Source: Croceimicrobium sp963974215 (GTDB lineage: Bacteria > Bacteroidota > Bacteroidia > Flavobacteriales > Schleiferiaceae). From it: a stretch of DNA of 64,000 bases. The stretch covers positions 248,001-312,000 of the forward strand of contig CAXBBL010000003.1 in assembly GCA_963974215.1 (NCBI GenBank). The letters are read 5' to 3'. Made by a program: the position numbers and the translations under genes. The notes under the pieces were generated by a model that was not told the DNA's origin, did not search any database, and saw only the letters and a list, made by a program, of their open reading frames with translations. Of this stretch, positions 27,671-36,410 are shown piece by piece. Numbering within the stretch: position 1 is the first letter of the stretch; each line of letters starts with the position of its first letter.

Positions 27671-28252
27671 GTGGGAACATTAACGAAGGAGGATAAAAAG
27701 AAAGTACAGAAGCCATTATTATGGATTGGCTTAACCAGTATTGTAATGACCTTTGCGGGTCTGACCAGTGGCTATGTGGTTAGTAGATCGGCCTTAATGG
27801 CAGATAATCGCTGGTTAGAATTTCCCCTTCCTGATAGCTTTTTGTATGCTAGCTTTGCCATTGTATTGAGCAGTATCACTATGATACTAGCGAAAAGATC
27901 GGCCAAGGCAGGTGTGCAAAAAATGACCGTTAACTATTTGGTAATTAGTCTATTTTTAGGCTTGGCCTTTACCGCTTTTCAGTTTTTAGGCTGGGATAAT
28001 TTAGTGAGTAGAGGTCTGTATTTTACCGGTGCAGGTAGCAGTAATTCTGCAAGCTGGGTTTATGTTCTTACCATTTTACATTGGCTACATTTGTTTTCAG
28101 GTTTGATAGTGTTGTCATACACTATTTACCGCGCAAATATTGGTGCGTATACCAAGGAAGATTCTCAGGGACTAACGGTAAGTGCCACTTATTGGCACTT
28201 CTTGGATATTCTGTGGATTTATTTATATGTCTTTTTGTTAATTATTCGCTAA
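27671..28252 (+). CDS. Cytochrome c oxidase subunit III-like protein (first of two)
   Basis: A 193-residue protein with five hydrophobic segments, from the heme-copper oxidase subunit III family. It starts with GTG one base after the ctaB stop. Helix I has the GLTSGYVVSRS segment and the last helix WHFLDILWIYLYVFLLI is the typical subunit III ending (WHFxDxxW). It is shorter than the second copy that follows. Bacteroidota oxidase clusters commonly carry two subunit III genes side by side. Subunits I and II are at 4179-7007. Confidence 0.9.
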   Translation: MGTLTKEDKKKVQKPLLWIGLTSIVMTFAGLTSGYVVSRSALMADNRWLEFPLPDSFLYASFAIVLSSITMILAKRSAKAGVQKMTVNYLVISLFLGLAFTAFQFLGWDNLVSRGLYFTGAGSSNSASWVYVLTILHWLHLFSGLIVLSYTIYRANIGAYTKEDSQGLTVSATYWHFLDILWIYLYVFLLIIR

Positions 28253-28272
28253 ACTTGCAAAAATTTTGATGC

Positions 28273-29196
28273 ATGGCTAACGGTGCTGCTTTAGAACAAA
28301 ATACCTCTGCACTATGGGGTGGAGGACGTCAACCATTTGGCGCTAGTTATGGTAAGATGATGATGTGGTTCTTCCTATTATCAGATGCTTTAACTTTTTC
28401 AGGCTTTTTAACGGCTATGGGGCTTTACCGCTTCAAGTACGAAGAAACATGGCCCATTGCGGAGAATGTGTTTACCCACTTTCCCATGCTACACGGAGAG
28501 CATCCCTTGCTTTTCGTGGCCTTAATGACCTTTATACTTATCCTGAGCTCGGTAACTATGGTATTAGCGGTAAACGCCGGCCATAAAAACAATCACAAGG
28601 GCGTGGTACTTTGGATGGGGCTTACTATTGTAGGCGGTTTTATGTTCTTAGGCTCACAGGCTTGGGAATGGTATCACTTTATCAATGGTGATAAAGGAGC
28701 CATTCAATTGGAAGATAATACCATCGTATACTTAACCAAAGAAGGTTCGGAAGGAAAAATACTAAGTGTTTACGAATTGGTAACTGGTGTAGAGAAGCCA
28801 CATGGTGATCATACCGAGTTTTCTACTGGTGACGTAGTTAGTGCTTTCGGATTAAATACCGATGTTACTCTGCGTTTTCCAGGAAAAGCGGAAACAACCA
28901 TGACGCGCGAAGAAGCCGTAAAGGCCTTTCAAACGGCAAAGCTTATTCAGGGAGCGAGTTTACGCGAAAACGAATACGGTAATGTGTTATTTGCCGATTT
29001 CTTCTTTTTCGTAACGGGTTTTCATGGAACACACGTATTCTCTGGAGTAGTATTAAACATCATCATTTTCATTAATGTATTGATGGGAACTTACAAGCAA
29101 AGAGGTCACTACGAAATGGTAGAAAAGGTTGGTCTTTACTGGCACTTTGTAGATTTAGTATGGGTATTCGTATTTACCTTCTTCTATTTGGTTTAA
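28273..29196 (+). CDS. coxC: Cytochrome c oxidase subunit III (second copy, with a soluble insert)
   Basis: A 307-residue subunit III. N-terminal helices (SYGKMMMWFFLLSDALTFSGF) and C-terminal helices (FFVTGFHGTHVFSG ... YWHFVDLVWVFVFTFFYLV) have all family features. Between the helix ending near residue 138 and the one starting near 237 is a soluble stretch of about 100 residues, acidic and charged, that classical subunit III proteins lack. Subunit III supports long-term oxidase stability and proton uptake. The gene sits 20 bp after the shorter copy and 24 bp before subunit IV. Confidence 0.92.
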   Translation: MANGAALEQNTSALWGGGRQPFGASYGKMMMWFFLLSDALTFSGFLTAMGLYRFKYEETWPIAENVFTHFPMLHGEHPLLFVALMTFILILSSVTMVLAVNAGHKNNHKGVVLWMGLTIVGGFMFLGSQAWEWYHFINGDKGAIQLEDNTIVYLTKEGSEGKILSVYELVTGVEKPHGDHTEFSTGDVVSAFGLNTDVTLRFPGKAETTMTREEAVKAFQTAKLIQGASLRENEYGNVLFADFFFFVTGFHGTHVFSGVVLNIIIFINVLMGTYKQRGHYEMVEKVGLYWHFVDLVWVFVFTFFYLV

Positions 29197-29220
29197 TTTT
29201 TACAATAAAACATTTCTCAG

Positions 29221-29574
29221 ATGTCAGATCATAGCAATAACCCCAGCGAACACCACGACGGACCAGAAGGTACCGCTTGGATTTGGAAAGTATTTTGGAT
29301 TCTCTTAGCCGTTACTACTGTTGAGGTAGCACTCGGTATTATTAAGCCGGAAATATTACTAAGCCAATTTTTAGGCACCACTTTGTTAAACGTAATCTTT
29401 ATCGTGTTAACCCTGGCTAAAGCTTACTACATTGTAGCAGAGTTTATGCACCTAGGTCACGAGCGTAAAAACTTCATTTGGACCATCACTTTACCCATCG
29501 TTATTTTAATACCTTATCTAACCTTTGTCCTATTAACCGAGGGCGGATACATGAACGTATTGATGAATCAATAG
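29221..29574 (+). CDS. Cytochrome c oxidase subunit IV family protein
   Basis: A 117-residue protein with three helices (about 21-37, 48-72 and 83-104). Residues in AYYIVAEFMHLGHERK are the family's conserved loop. It is the prokaryotic subunit IV (CtaF/CyoD-like, Cox4 superfamily), which stabilises the CuB site in related oxidases. Its stop TAG is followed directly by the ATG of the SCO gene. The His-rich soluble N-terminus is short and probably cytoplasmic. Confidence 0.88.
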   Translation: MSDHSNNPSEHHDGPEGTAWIWKVFWILLAVTTVEVALGIIKPEILLSQFLGTTLLNVIFIVLTLAKAYYIVAEFMHLGHERKNFIWTITLPIVILIPYLTFVLLTEGGYMNVLMNQ

Positions 29575-30318
29575 ATGAATAAAAATACACCATCTAAGAA
29601 GGCAGTTTTAGTAGTTTTACTAATACTGCCTTCTTTGTTTTACTTAATCTTTGTTTACGGAGCCGAAGGAAATTTCTTTAAAACCCTCGATTATGTTGGG
29701 CCGAAGGAAATTGTCTCCGTAGAAAAAGATGGGCAAATGGTTACTGATACCATGCCTTATGTGATTCCTGATTTTGAGTTTATAAATCAGGAGGATACTA
29801 CATTAAGCTCGGATGAGATGCGCGGTAAAGTGTACGTGGCCAATTTCTTCTTCAGTTCTTGTCCTACTATTTGCCCGGCTATGAACTATAACTTAAAGCA
29901 GGTCCAAGATCGTTTTCTTGGCTATGAGGATATCTATTTTCTCTCCTTTACAGTAGATCCGGAATATGATACCCCCGCAGTGCTAAAAGAATATGAAGAG
30001 AAGATTGGGGCCGTAAACGGACGCTGGTTTTTTCTTACCGGGGAAAAGGAAGCCCTTTACAAAACGGCGCGCGACTTTTTTGTAAATGCTATGGAAGACT
30101 CTACCGCAGCCGGAGGATTTTTACATTCGGAGTATTTGGTGATTGTTGACTGGGAAGGAAGAATTCGCAGCAGAACCGATGAACAAGGAAACTTAAAAGC
30201 GGTTTATAATGGCACGAGTCCCGATGAAGTAAATAAACTTAAGGACGATGTTAAAGTACTTATTGCGGAGTATGAAAAATATAAATCCGTTACTGAGTAT
30301 CGCGAGTCAAAAAAATAG
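29575..30318 (+). CDS. SCO1/SenC-family copper chaperone
   Basis: A 247-residue thioredoxin-fold protein anchored by one N-terminal helix (about 10-30). The copper ligands are present: Cys96 and Cys100 in SSCPTICP, and His184 in FLHSEYLVI. SCO proteins deliver copper to CuA of oxidase subunit II or reduce its cysteines, fitting the CuA site of CoxB in this window. It abuts subunit IV and precedes the DUF420 gene by 11 bp, in the same operon. Confidence 0.94.
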   Translation: MNKNTPSKKAVLVVLLILPSLFYLIFVYGAEGNFFKTLDYVGPKEIVSVEKDGQMVTDTMPYVIPDFEFINQEDTTLSSDEMRGKVYVANFFFSSCPTICPAMNYNLKQVQDRFLGYEDIYFLSFTVDPEYDTPAVLKEYEEKIGAVNGRWFFLTGEKEALYKTARDFFVNAMEDSTAAGGFLHSEYLVIVDWEGRIRSRTDEQGNLKAVYNGTSPDEVNKLKDDVKVLIAEYEKYKSVTEYRESKK

Positions 30319-30329
30319 CCTTTGCAGAG

Positions 30330-30890
30330 ATGGGGAAAATTAAAAATTTGAATCAAGAAAAGAAGAAGAGCGATCGGGTTATGATACCCATCATTATTTC
30401 GCTTTCTATCGTGGTGCCAGTGGCTGTCGCTTTGTTAATTCTTTTCCCAGAAGTATTTTCAGCTGATTTAGGAATAGATAGAGGAACATTACCCGCCTTT
30501 CATGCCGTATTAAATGGTACTACTGCAGCGCTGTTACTTCTGGGCTTATTTCTGATAATGCAGAAGAAAGTGGAAGCGCATCGTGCCGTAATGCTTGGTG
30601 CTTTTGGGCTTTCGGCCGTATTTTTAGTCTCGTACGTGATTAGTAAAATTAATGCCGACCCTATCCCTTTCGGGGGAGAAGGCTTTATTCGAAGTTTGTA
30701 CTTCTTTATTCTAATTTCACACATACTTTTAAGCGTTCCCGTCTTACCTTTAGCTATGTTTGCCATTTACCGCGGCTGGACCCAGGAGTATTCTAAACAC
30801 AAGAAAATTGTGTATTATACTTTTCCCATTTGGCTCTATGTTGCCGTTACGGGCGTGTTAGTTTATGTTTTTATGCGACCTTATTATTAG
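30330..30890 (+). CDS. DUF420 family membrane protein (CtaM-like oxidase assembly factor)
   Basis: A 186-residue membrane protein with five helices. DUF420 features: FHAVLNGTTAALLLLG (about 55-70), KKVEAHRAVMLGAF (about 78-91), FFILISHILLSVPVLPLA and HKKIVYYTFPIWLYVAVTGV near the end, with conserved histidines that could bind heme or copper. The DUF420 protein CtaM is needed for an oxidase in Staphylococcus, so a role in oxidase maturation is likely here too. It follows the SCO gene in an oxidase cluster, and the next small gene starts 5 bp after its stop. Confidence 0.86.
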   Translation: MGKIKNLNQEKKKSDRVMIPIIISLSIVVPVAVALLILFPEVFSADLGIDRGTLPAFHAVLNGTTAALLLLGLFLIMQKKVEAHRAVMLGAFGLSAVFLVSYVISKINADPIPFGGEGFIRSLYFFILISHILLSVPVLPLAMFAIYRGWTQEYSKHKKIVYYTFPIWLYVAVTGVLVYVFMRPYY

Positions 30891-30895
30891 TCATT

Positions 30896-31141
30896 ATGTT
30901 TAAGTCTTTGCGTGTTTTTACAATTCTTGGTTTATTCTTTCTTACTAGCTTATCTGCGCAAGCACAATGTGCCATGTGTAAAGCTGTGGCAGAGTCGAGC
31001 ACCGAAGCGGGCAGTACCGTTGCTACGGGCTTAAATGGAGGAATTATATACCTCATGTCTTTCCCCTATCTCATAATGGCCGTGGTAGGCTACGCTATAT
31101 ATCGTCACCGCAAGCAGCAAACTCAGACTAAAACTGAGTAA
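30896..31141 (+). CDS. Small membrane protein with periplasmic CAMCK motif
   Basis: An 81-residue protein starting at ATG 30896 (an earlier in-frame start would lie inside the DUF420 gene). A signal peptide ends at SAQA-Q (about residue 23) and is directly followed by CAMCK, a CxxC motif at the mature N-terminus. A single membrane helix near 50-68 ends in a basic tail (YRHRKQQTQTK). It is the last gene of the oxidase cluster and similar small proteins follow DUF420 genes in many Bacteroidota. A thiol or metal role in oxidase assembly is possible. I do not know a named function. Confidence 0.75.
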   Translation: MFKSLRVFTILGLFFLTSLSAQAQCAMCKAVAESSTEAGSTVATGLNGGIIYLMSFPYLIMAVVGYAIYRHRKQQTQTKTE

Positions 31142-31157
31142 ATCAAGGGATAAAGTA

Positions 31158-31165
31158 TATCTTTG
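31158..31165 (+). promoter_or_regulatory. -7 promoter element for the efflux operon
   Basis: TATCTTTG matches TAnnTTTG and lies 33 bp before the ATG of the TolC gene. No clear -33 box. Confidence 0.55.
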
Positions 31166-31197
31166 CGAGGCTACTCGGACTTACTATCTTTATCCTT

Positions 31198-32637
31198 ATG
31201 AAAGTATTCCTGCCTTATCTTTTGCTTGTAGTTCTCACACTGAGTACTAAGGCTTCCGCTCAAAATAGTATTACCGAGCAATGGACCTTGCAAGAGTGTA
31301 TCAATCAGGCGATTGATCATAATATCACTATTCAACAAGCGAAGTTAAATGCCGATTTGGCACGCAATAACCTCGATGTTTCTCAGTGGAGTTATGCTCC
31401 CAGTCTAAATTTTGGGACTAATTATTTTTGGAACTTCGGTCTTAACATTGACCCAGTAACCAACCAGATTAGTCGCCAAACTCGTCAAACGGCCAATTTC
31501 AATTTAAGCTCTAATTGGAGTGTTTACGAAGGTGGTCGTAAATACAAAACAATTGCGCGAGACAATAATAGTTTGCTGGCAGCTCGCCTCGATTATGAGG
31601 CCGCTAAGAATGATATTAGTCTTAACGTTGCGTCCATTTACTTACAAATCTTACTCAATAAAGAAATCGAATTGGTGGCGCTCGAGCAGATGCGCATTAG
31701 TGATTTGCAAGTGCGGCGTTGCGAGAAAATGGTGCAAACGGGGACCTTGCCTAAGGGCGATCTTTTACAATTACAAGCTCAATTAGCGCGCGATCAGCAA
31801 AATTTAATCGCTAGTCAAAATAATGTAAAGCTTAGTCGCTTGCAATTGGCAAACCTACTTTTAATAGAAGATCCCAGCAATTTTGATATTAGTTCACCAG
31901 AAATTGCAATACCCGAAGCGGCTTTAATTAGTTCTTCACCGGCAGGTATTTATAGTACTGCCAAGGAAAATCAGCCCAGTATAAAAAGCGCGGAAATTAG
32001 AGAACAAGTAAGTAAGCAGAATGTGTCTATCGCTCAAGCTTCTTATCTGCCAACTCTTTCTTTAGTCGCCCAAGTGGGTACAAATTATTCGGATCAAATT
32101 CCCAATATTACTGGTGCTACGGATGTCATCTTGCCTATTGGTCAAGTGCAGTCTACCGGAGAATTGGTGACGAGCTTAAGCGCTCAAAGTATACCGACCA
32201 TAGATGGTATTCAACCTTTTAGTTCGCAGGTTAGTGATAACTTAAACGAAATAGTAGGAATTAACTTTTCGGTGCCAATTTTTAGCCGCATGACGGTACG
32301 TAATTCGGTGCAAAATGCAAAGATTAATGCCGACATCGCAAAGTTGAATTTAGAGCAAGCCAAAAATAGCCTCAAGCAAACCATTTATCAAGCGCATGCA
32401 GATGCCAAAGCTGCTTTTGAACAGTATAAAGCAGCGGAAACTTCTGTTAATGCTAGTCAAGAAGCTTTTAAATATGCGCAACAGCGATTTGAAGTGGGTG
32501 CAATTAACCAGCTAGATTTTGAAAGCGCCAAGAATAACCTTGCTTCTGCAAAAAGTCAATTTTCACAAGCCAAGTACGATTATATATTTAAAATAAAAGT
32601 GCTGGAGTTTTACCGTACCAATCAAGTAGCCTTATGA
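31198..32637 (+). CDS. TolC-family outer-membrane efflux protein
   Basis: A 479-residue protein with a signal peptide (about 1-21, KASAQ) and two OEP repeats. Both contain long helices with heptad-like spacing, such as LNVASIYLQILLNKEIEL and NSLKQTIYQAHADAKAAFEQ, and barrel strands between them. The start motif WTLQECINQAIDHNI is the family hallmark. The protein forms an outer-membrane channel for a type I or RND/MacAB-type pump. It overlaps the adaptor gene by 4 bp. No inner-membrane pump gene is next; a separate permease must be assumed. Confidence 0.92.
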   Translation: MKVFLPYLLLVVLTLSTKASAQNSITEQWTLQECINQAIDHNITIQQAKLNADLARNNLDVSQWSYAPSLNFGTNYFWNFGLNIDPVTNQISRQTRQTANFNLSSNWSVYEGGRKYKTIARDNNSLLAARLDYEAAKNDISLNVASIYLQILLNKEIELVALEQMRISDLQVRRCEKMVQTGTLPKGDLLQLQAQLARDQQNLIASQNNVKLSRLQLANLLLIEDPSNFDISSPEIAIPEAALISSSPAGIYSTAKENQPSIKSAEIREQVSKQNVSIAQASYLPTLSLVAQVGTNYSDQIPNITGATDVILPIGQVQSTGELVTSLSAQSIPTIDGIQPFSSQVSDNLNEIVGINFSVPIFSRMTVRNSVQNAKINADIAKLNLEQAKNSLKQTIYQAHADAKAAFEQYKAAETSVNASQEAFKYAQQRFEVGAINQLDFESAKNNLASAKSQFSQAKYDYIFKIKVLEFYRTNQVAL

Positions 32638-33917
32638 GTAAAAGTCTGAAGATAATTATTGCCGTAGTAGTTGTTTTAGTAGTAGTCTTGGTACTTGCTA
32701 AAAAGCAAGGCTGGGTTGGCAGTACTCCGGGTATTGAAGTGGAAATAGGGCAAGTGGAAAAAAGCTCTATTACCGAAACCGTTATTGCAAGTGGTAAAAT
32801 TCAACCAGAGGTGGAAGTGAATATTAGCGCAGAAGTTTCGGGAGAAATTGTGGAGTTGCCCATTAAAGAAGGAATGGCGGTTAAAAAGGGTGACTTATTA
32901 GTTAAGATTAACCCCGATTTATTTTTAGCCGCTTTAAACCGTTCTGGCGCCAGCGTAAATACCGCAAAAGCTAGTTTGGCCAGTGCCAAAGCGCAAGCCA
33001 TAGAAGCGGCAAATAACTTCAATCGTAATAAACAGTTACACGATCAGTCTGTAATCAGCGATGCTGAATATGATGCGGCAAAGCGTCAGAACGAAGTAGC
33101 AAAACTAAGTGTAGAAAGCGCACAATATCAATTAGTAAGTGCTCAAGCGACCTTGCAAGAGGCAAAAGATAATTTAGAGCGGACTACAATTTACGCTCCC
33201 ATGGATGGTACGATTAGTATGTTAAATTCAGAAGTGGGGGAGCGAGTGGTAGGAACGGCCCAAATGACCGGAACCGAAATATTACGCATCGCCAACTTGC
33301 AAATGATGGAGGTCTTAGTAGAGGTTAATGAGAATGATATTATCCGCGTTGAAGTAGGCGATACAGCGCTTGTTGAGGTAGATGCATACCTGGATAAAGA
33401 ATTTAAAGGTATTGTAAGTGAGATTGCCAACTCGGCGCGACTGCAAGGCACCACCATCGACCAAGTAACCAATTTTGAGGTGAAGGTGAGGATTTTACCC
33501 TTCTCTTACAAAAGCTTATTAAAAGAAGGCGAAGAAACTCCTTTTCGTCCCGGTATGACCGCAAGTTTAGAGATATTAACCGATCGCCAAGCGGGGGTTT
33601 TATCCGTACCGATTCAAGCAGTAACTACCCGAGCAGATACCGCATCTAGTGAAAACGGTTACAGCACCAAAAAGCTAGAAGATAAGGACGAATTGTTTGA
33701 AGTTGTTTTTGTGAGTAAGGACGGTAAAGCCGAATTACGCGTTGTGAAAACAGGCATTCAGAACGATGAAAATATTGTAATTACCGAAGGCCTGTCAGAG
33801 GGCGAGGAGATTGTTATTGGACCTTATAGCGCGGTTTCTAAGCAGCTATCTAATGGCAAACTGATTAAGCCAAAGGCTAAGGGAGAAATTTCGGGAGACT
33901 CAGAAGAAGAAGATTAA
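32634..33917 (+). CDS. Efflux periplasmic adaptor (MacA/HlyD-type membrane fusion protein)
   Basis: A 427-residue adaptor with an N-terminal anchor (about 6-22), a lipoyl/barrel-sandwich half motif (SGKIQPEVEVNISAEVSGEI), a long helical hairpin (about 105-185) and the second lipoyl half (APMDGTISMLNSEVGERVVG), then beta-barrel and membrane-proximal domains. It is like MacA in length. Its ATG overlaps the tolC stop (ATGA) and its TAA is directly followed by the GTG of tsaB. The missing partner is a MacB-type ABC permease. Confidence 0.91.
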   Translation: MSKSLKIIIAVVVVLVVVLVLAKKQGWVGSTPGIEVEIGQVEKSSITETVIASGKIQPEVEVNISAEVSGEIVELPIKEGMAVKKGDLLVKINPDLFLAALNRSGASVNTAKASLASAKAQAIEAANNFNRNKQLHDQSVISDAEYDAAKRQNEVAKLSVESAQYQLVSAQATLQEAKDNLERTTIYAPMDGTISMLNSEVGERVVGTAQMTGTEILRIANLQMMEVLVEVNENDIIRVEVGDTALVEVDAYLDKEFKGIVSEIANSARLQGTTIDQVTNFEVKVRILPFSYKSLLKEGEETPFRPGMTASLEILTDRQAGVLSVPIQAVTTRADTASSENGYSTKKLEDKDELFEVVFVSKDGKAELRVVKTGIQNDENIVITEGLSEGEEIVIGPYSAVSKQLSNGKLIKPKAKGEISGDSEEED

Positions 33918-34601
33918 GTGGCCTACATTTTAGCGATTGAAAGCTCCACTAAAAACTGTTCAGTAGCGCTTTTTAAGGATGAACATTGCTTGACCCTCAA
34001 AGAAGAAGTAGGGGAGCAGTTTATTCATTCGGAAAAGTTGCATGTTTTCATTGATGAGGTACTGAAAAGTCAAAACTTCGCCCCCAAAGACCTCGATGCT
34101 ATTGCGATAGGAGCCGGCCCTGGATCTTATACGGGCTTGCGTATTGGCTTATCTTCCGCTAAGGGATTGGCCTTTGCTTTAAACCTACCTCTTATAAGTG
34201 CAAATAGCTTAGAAATATTGGCACATCAACTGCTAAAGCAGGACGTGTTACCGACAGAAGCGGTATTGCACCCTATGATTGATGCGCGTCGCATGGAAGT
34301 TTATACAGCCAGTTATTCTACTAAGTTAGCAGAGCTAAGGAAAGTAGAAGCACAGATTATAACGGAAGATATTTATAATGACGGGAGACCTCGCTATTTT
34401 TTTGGTGATGGAGCCAGTAAATTTGAGTCGGTTTTTCAAGGAAAAAATTGCTTTTTCCCAAAACTTTATTATCCCTCCGCCTCCGCCTTAGGTGAAATTG
34501 CTTTTCGCAAATATGCCGTCAAGATCTTTGAGGACTTAGCCTATTTTGAGCCGCTTTATGTTAAAAACTTTCAGGCGGGTAAGCCCAAGAAGCTGCTGTA
34601 A
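33918..34601 (+). CDS. tsaB: tRNA threonylcarbamoyladenosine biosynthesis protein TsaB
   Basis: A 227-residue protein of the ASKHA fold. It has the N-terminal ILAIESSTKNCSVAL phosphate-1 motif and the conserved AIGAGPGSYTGLRIGLSSAK segment (about 66-85). TsaB binds TsaD and TsaE for the t6A modification of tRNA. It lacks the metal-binding motif of TsaD, as expected. The GTG start touches the TAA of the adaptor gene with no gap, so it is probably read through from the efflux operon. No tsaC, tsaD or tsaE is in the window. Confidence 0.94.
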   Translation: MAYILAIESSTKNCSVALFKDEHCLTLKEEVGEQFIHSEKLHVFIDEVLKSQNFAPKDLDAIAIGAGPGSYTGLRIGLSSAKGLAFALNLPLISANSLEILAHQLLKQDVLPTEAVLHPMIDARRMEVYTASYSTKLAELRKVEAQIITEDIYNDGRPRYFFGDGASKFESVFQGKNCFFPKLYYPSASALGEIAFRKYAVKIFEDLAYFEPLYVKNFQAGKPKKLL

Positions 34602-34618
34602 ATGATACCTTAGAAGGG

Positions 34619-36373
34619 ATGGAAGGCTTATACATTTTTAATATCTATTCACTGGCTTTAATTTTTAGCAGTATTCCAGCTTTTGCTCTAGCGGTATGGA
34701 TAGGACTTCACAAGAATAAAAGTCTTTTTAACTGGTATTCTCTTCTTCTTTTTGCCGCCGCTCTCTGGGCGGTTGCTTATGGTTTCGAGTTGGCTTCGCA
34801 AAGCCTAGAGCAAATGCTTTTTTGGATTAAAATAGAGTACATTGGGATATGTGCTCTTCCTACCCTTTGGTTGGTGTTTTGCTTTAACTTTATTGGTCGA
34901 GAGTATTGGGTTAATCCCTACAGCTTAGGGATTTTTATTTTGTATTCAGTCTCTACTTACATTGCCATATTCACCAATAATTCGCATCATCTATTTTATG
35001 CAAGTACGCAGTTAAATACAATTGCAGCGCCTTTTCCATTATTAGAGATTGAACCTGGTCCTTGGTATAGGTTACATACATTGATATTTTATGCCATGGT
35101 TATTTGGGGCTATATTTCTTTGTTTTTTTACTTAGGAAGCTCCAAGTCGATTTTTAGGAAGCAGAATATAATTATCATCATTAGTACCCTTATCCCGCTT
35201 TTGGTTAACGTGGCTTATGTCTTTTTAGAAATTCGACCTTATGGGCATCTCGATTTAACCCCATTTGCTTTCTTACTAACGGCTTTTATTATCGCCATGG
35301 GCTTATTACGAATTGGTTTGTTTGATTTGATGCCAGTCGCCCGTGCCAAGGTGATTAACCAAATGGGAGATGGCTTTGTGTTAATCGACGACCAAGGAAG
35401 GATTAGTGATTTTAATGAAAGCTTTTTAAAGTTGAGTCTTAAGCGGGAAGAAGACTTGTTGGCCAATAGCTTGGATGAAATATTTGGTGAAAATATATCT
35501 AGCCAAAAATCTCGCCTTGCGAACGTGATTAAATACAACGATCATCATTACGAATTAAGTCGGGTTGACATTAATCAGGGGTCAAAGGTCATAGGGCAAT
35601 CTATCCTTTTTAAAAATGTTACCGAGCGGGTTATTGGCGATAGAAGGCTCAAGGAGCAACGGCTAGAGCTCCAAAAGTTAAATCGTTTAAAAGATAGACT
35701 CTTCTCTATTATTGCCCATGACCTTAGAGGGCCTTTGCATAATTTACAAGAAGTCCTAAGTCTTGTGAATGCAAATCTTCTCAGTGAGGATGAAAGGGAA
35801 TCTTTGATGCAAGACCTTTCAAGCAGTGTAGATCAAAGTGTAGGCTTAATGGAAAACCTACTTTCTTGGGCAAGCTCTCAGCAGAAAGGGGAAAGTATTA
35901 AAAGGGAGAGCTTTAACTTAAATGACTTATTGCTCGAGGTACTCCATTCCATTAATGCCCTTTTGGAAAAGAAATCCTTAGAAGTGACACTTGATATAGA
36001 TCAGTCAGCCCTTGTTCTGGCCGACAAGGAGATGATAAAAATCGTATTACGTAACCTAATCAGTAATGCGGTAAAGTTTAGCAACGAGTCCACCACAATT
36101 AGCATTAGTGCTAGTCCTGGTAAAAAAGGTTTAGAAATCGCTGTTAGTGATCAAGGCATTGGCATGTCTGCCGAAGAGATGAAAAAGCTATTTAGCTTGG
36201 ATCTGCGAAGCAAGAGGGGTACTTCCAATGAAGAAGGTTCGGGATTGGGCCTAATGCTTTGCAAAGATTTTATCGAGAAAAATAGCGGCAGCCTCAAGGT
36301 GAAGAGTGAAGAAGGAAAAGGCAGTACCTTTTCTTTTTGTCTTCCACAAACAGATGTTTCGGCTGAAACTTAA
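34619..36373 (+). CDS. Orphan sensor histidine kinase with 7TM N-terminus and PAS domain
   Basis: A 584-residue kinase. Residues 1-235 form about seven helices, matching the histidine-kinase 7TM sensor type. A PAS-like domain follows (about 242-345, MGDGFVLIDDQGRISDFNES). The H box is in FSIIAHDLRGPLHNLQE with the phospho-accepting His near residue 367. N box NLISNAVKF, G1 DQGIGMS and G2 GSGLGLML are intact. No response-regulator gene lies next to it, so it must signal to a distant partner. The TAA stop is part of a hairpin shared with the convergent glycosyltransferase gene. Confidence 0.92.
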   Translation: MEGLYIFNIYSLALIFSSIPAFALAVWIGLHKNKSLFNWYSLLLFAAALWAVAYGFELASQSLEQMLFWIKIEYIGICALPTLWLVFCFNFIGREYWVNPYSLGIFILYSVSTYIAIFTNNSHHLFYASTQLNTIAAPFPLLEIEPGPWYRLHTLIFYAMVIWGYISLFFYLGSSKSIFRKQNIIIIISTLIPLLVNVAYVFLEIRPYGHLDLTPFAFLLTAFIIAMGLLRIGLFDLMPVARAKVINQMGDGFVLIDDQGRISDFNESFLKLSLKREEDLLANSLDEIFGENISSQKSRLANVIKYNDHHYELSRVDINQGSKVIGQSILFKNVTERVIGDRRLKEQRLELQKLNRLKDRLFSIIAHDLRGPLHNLQEVLSLVNANLLSEDERESLMQDLSSSVDQSVGLMENLLSWASSQQKGESIKRESFNLNDLLLEVLHSINALLEKKSLEVTLDIDQSALVLADKEMIKIVLRNLISNAVKFSNESTTISISASPGKKGLEIAVSDQGIGMSAEEMKKLFSLDLRSKRGTSNEEGSGLGLMLCKDFIEKNSGSLKVKSEEGKGSTFSFCLPQTDVSAET

Positions 36374-36410
36374 AACCAAAGGGTGTAAATTCTGGCCGAA
36401 CTTGGTTTTA
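36371..36410. terminator. Bidirectional hairpin between the kinase and glycosyltransferase genes
   Basis: TAAAACCAA (36371-36379) pairs with TTGGTTTTA (36402-36410) around a 22-base loop. Both convergent stop codons lie in the stem. Its A/T ends could work in both directions. Confidence 0.55.
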
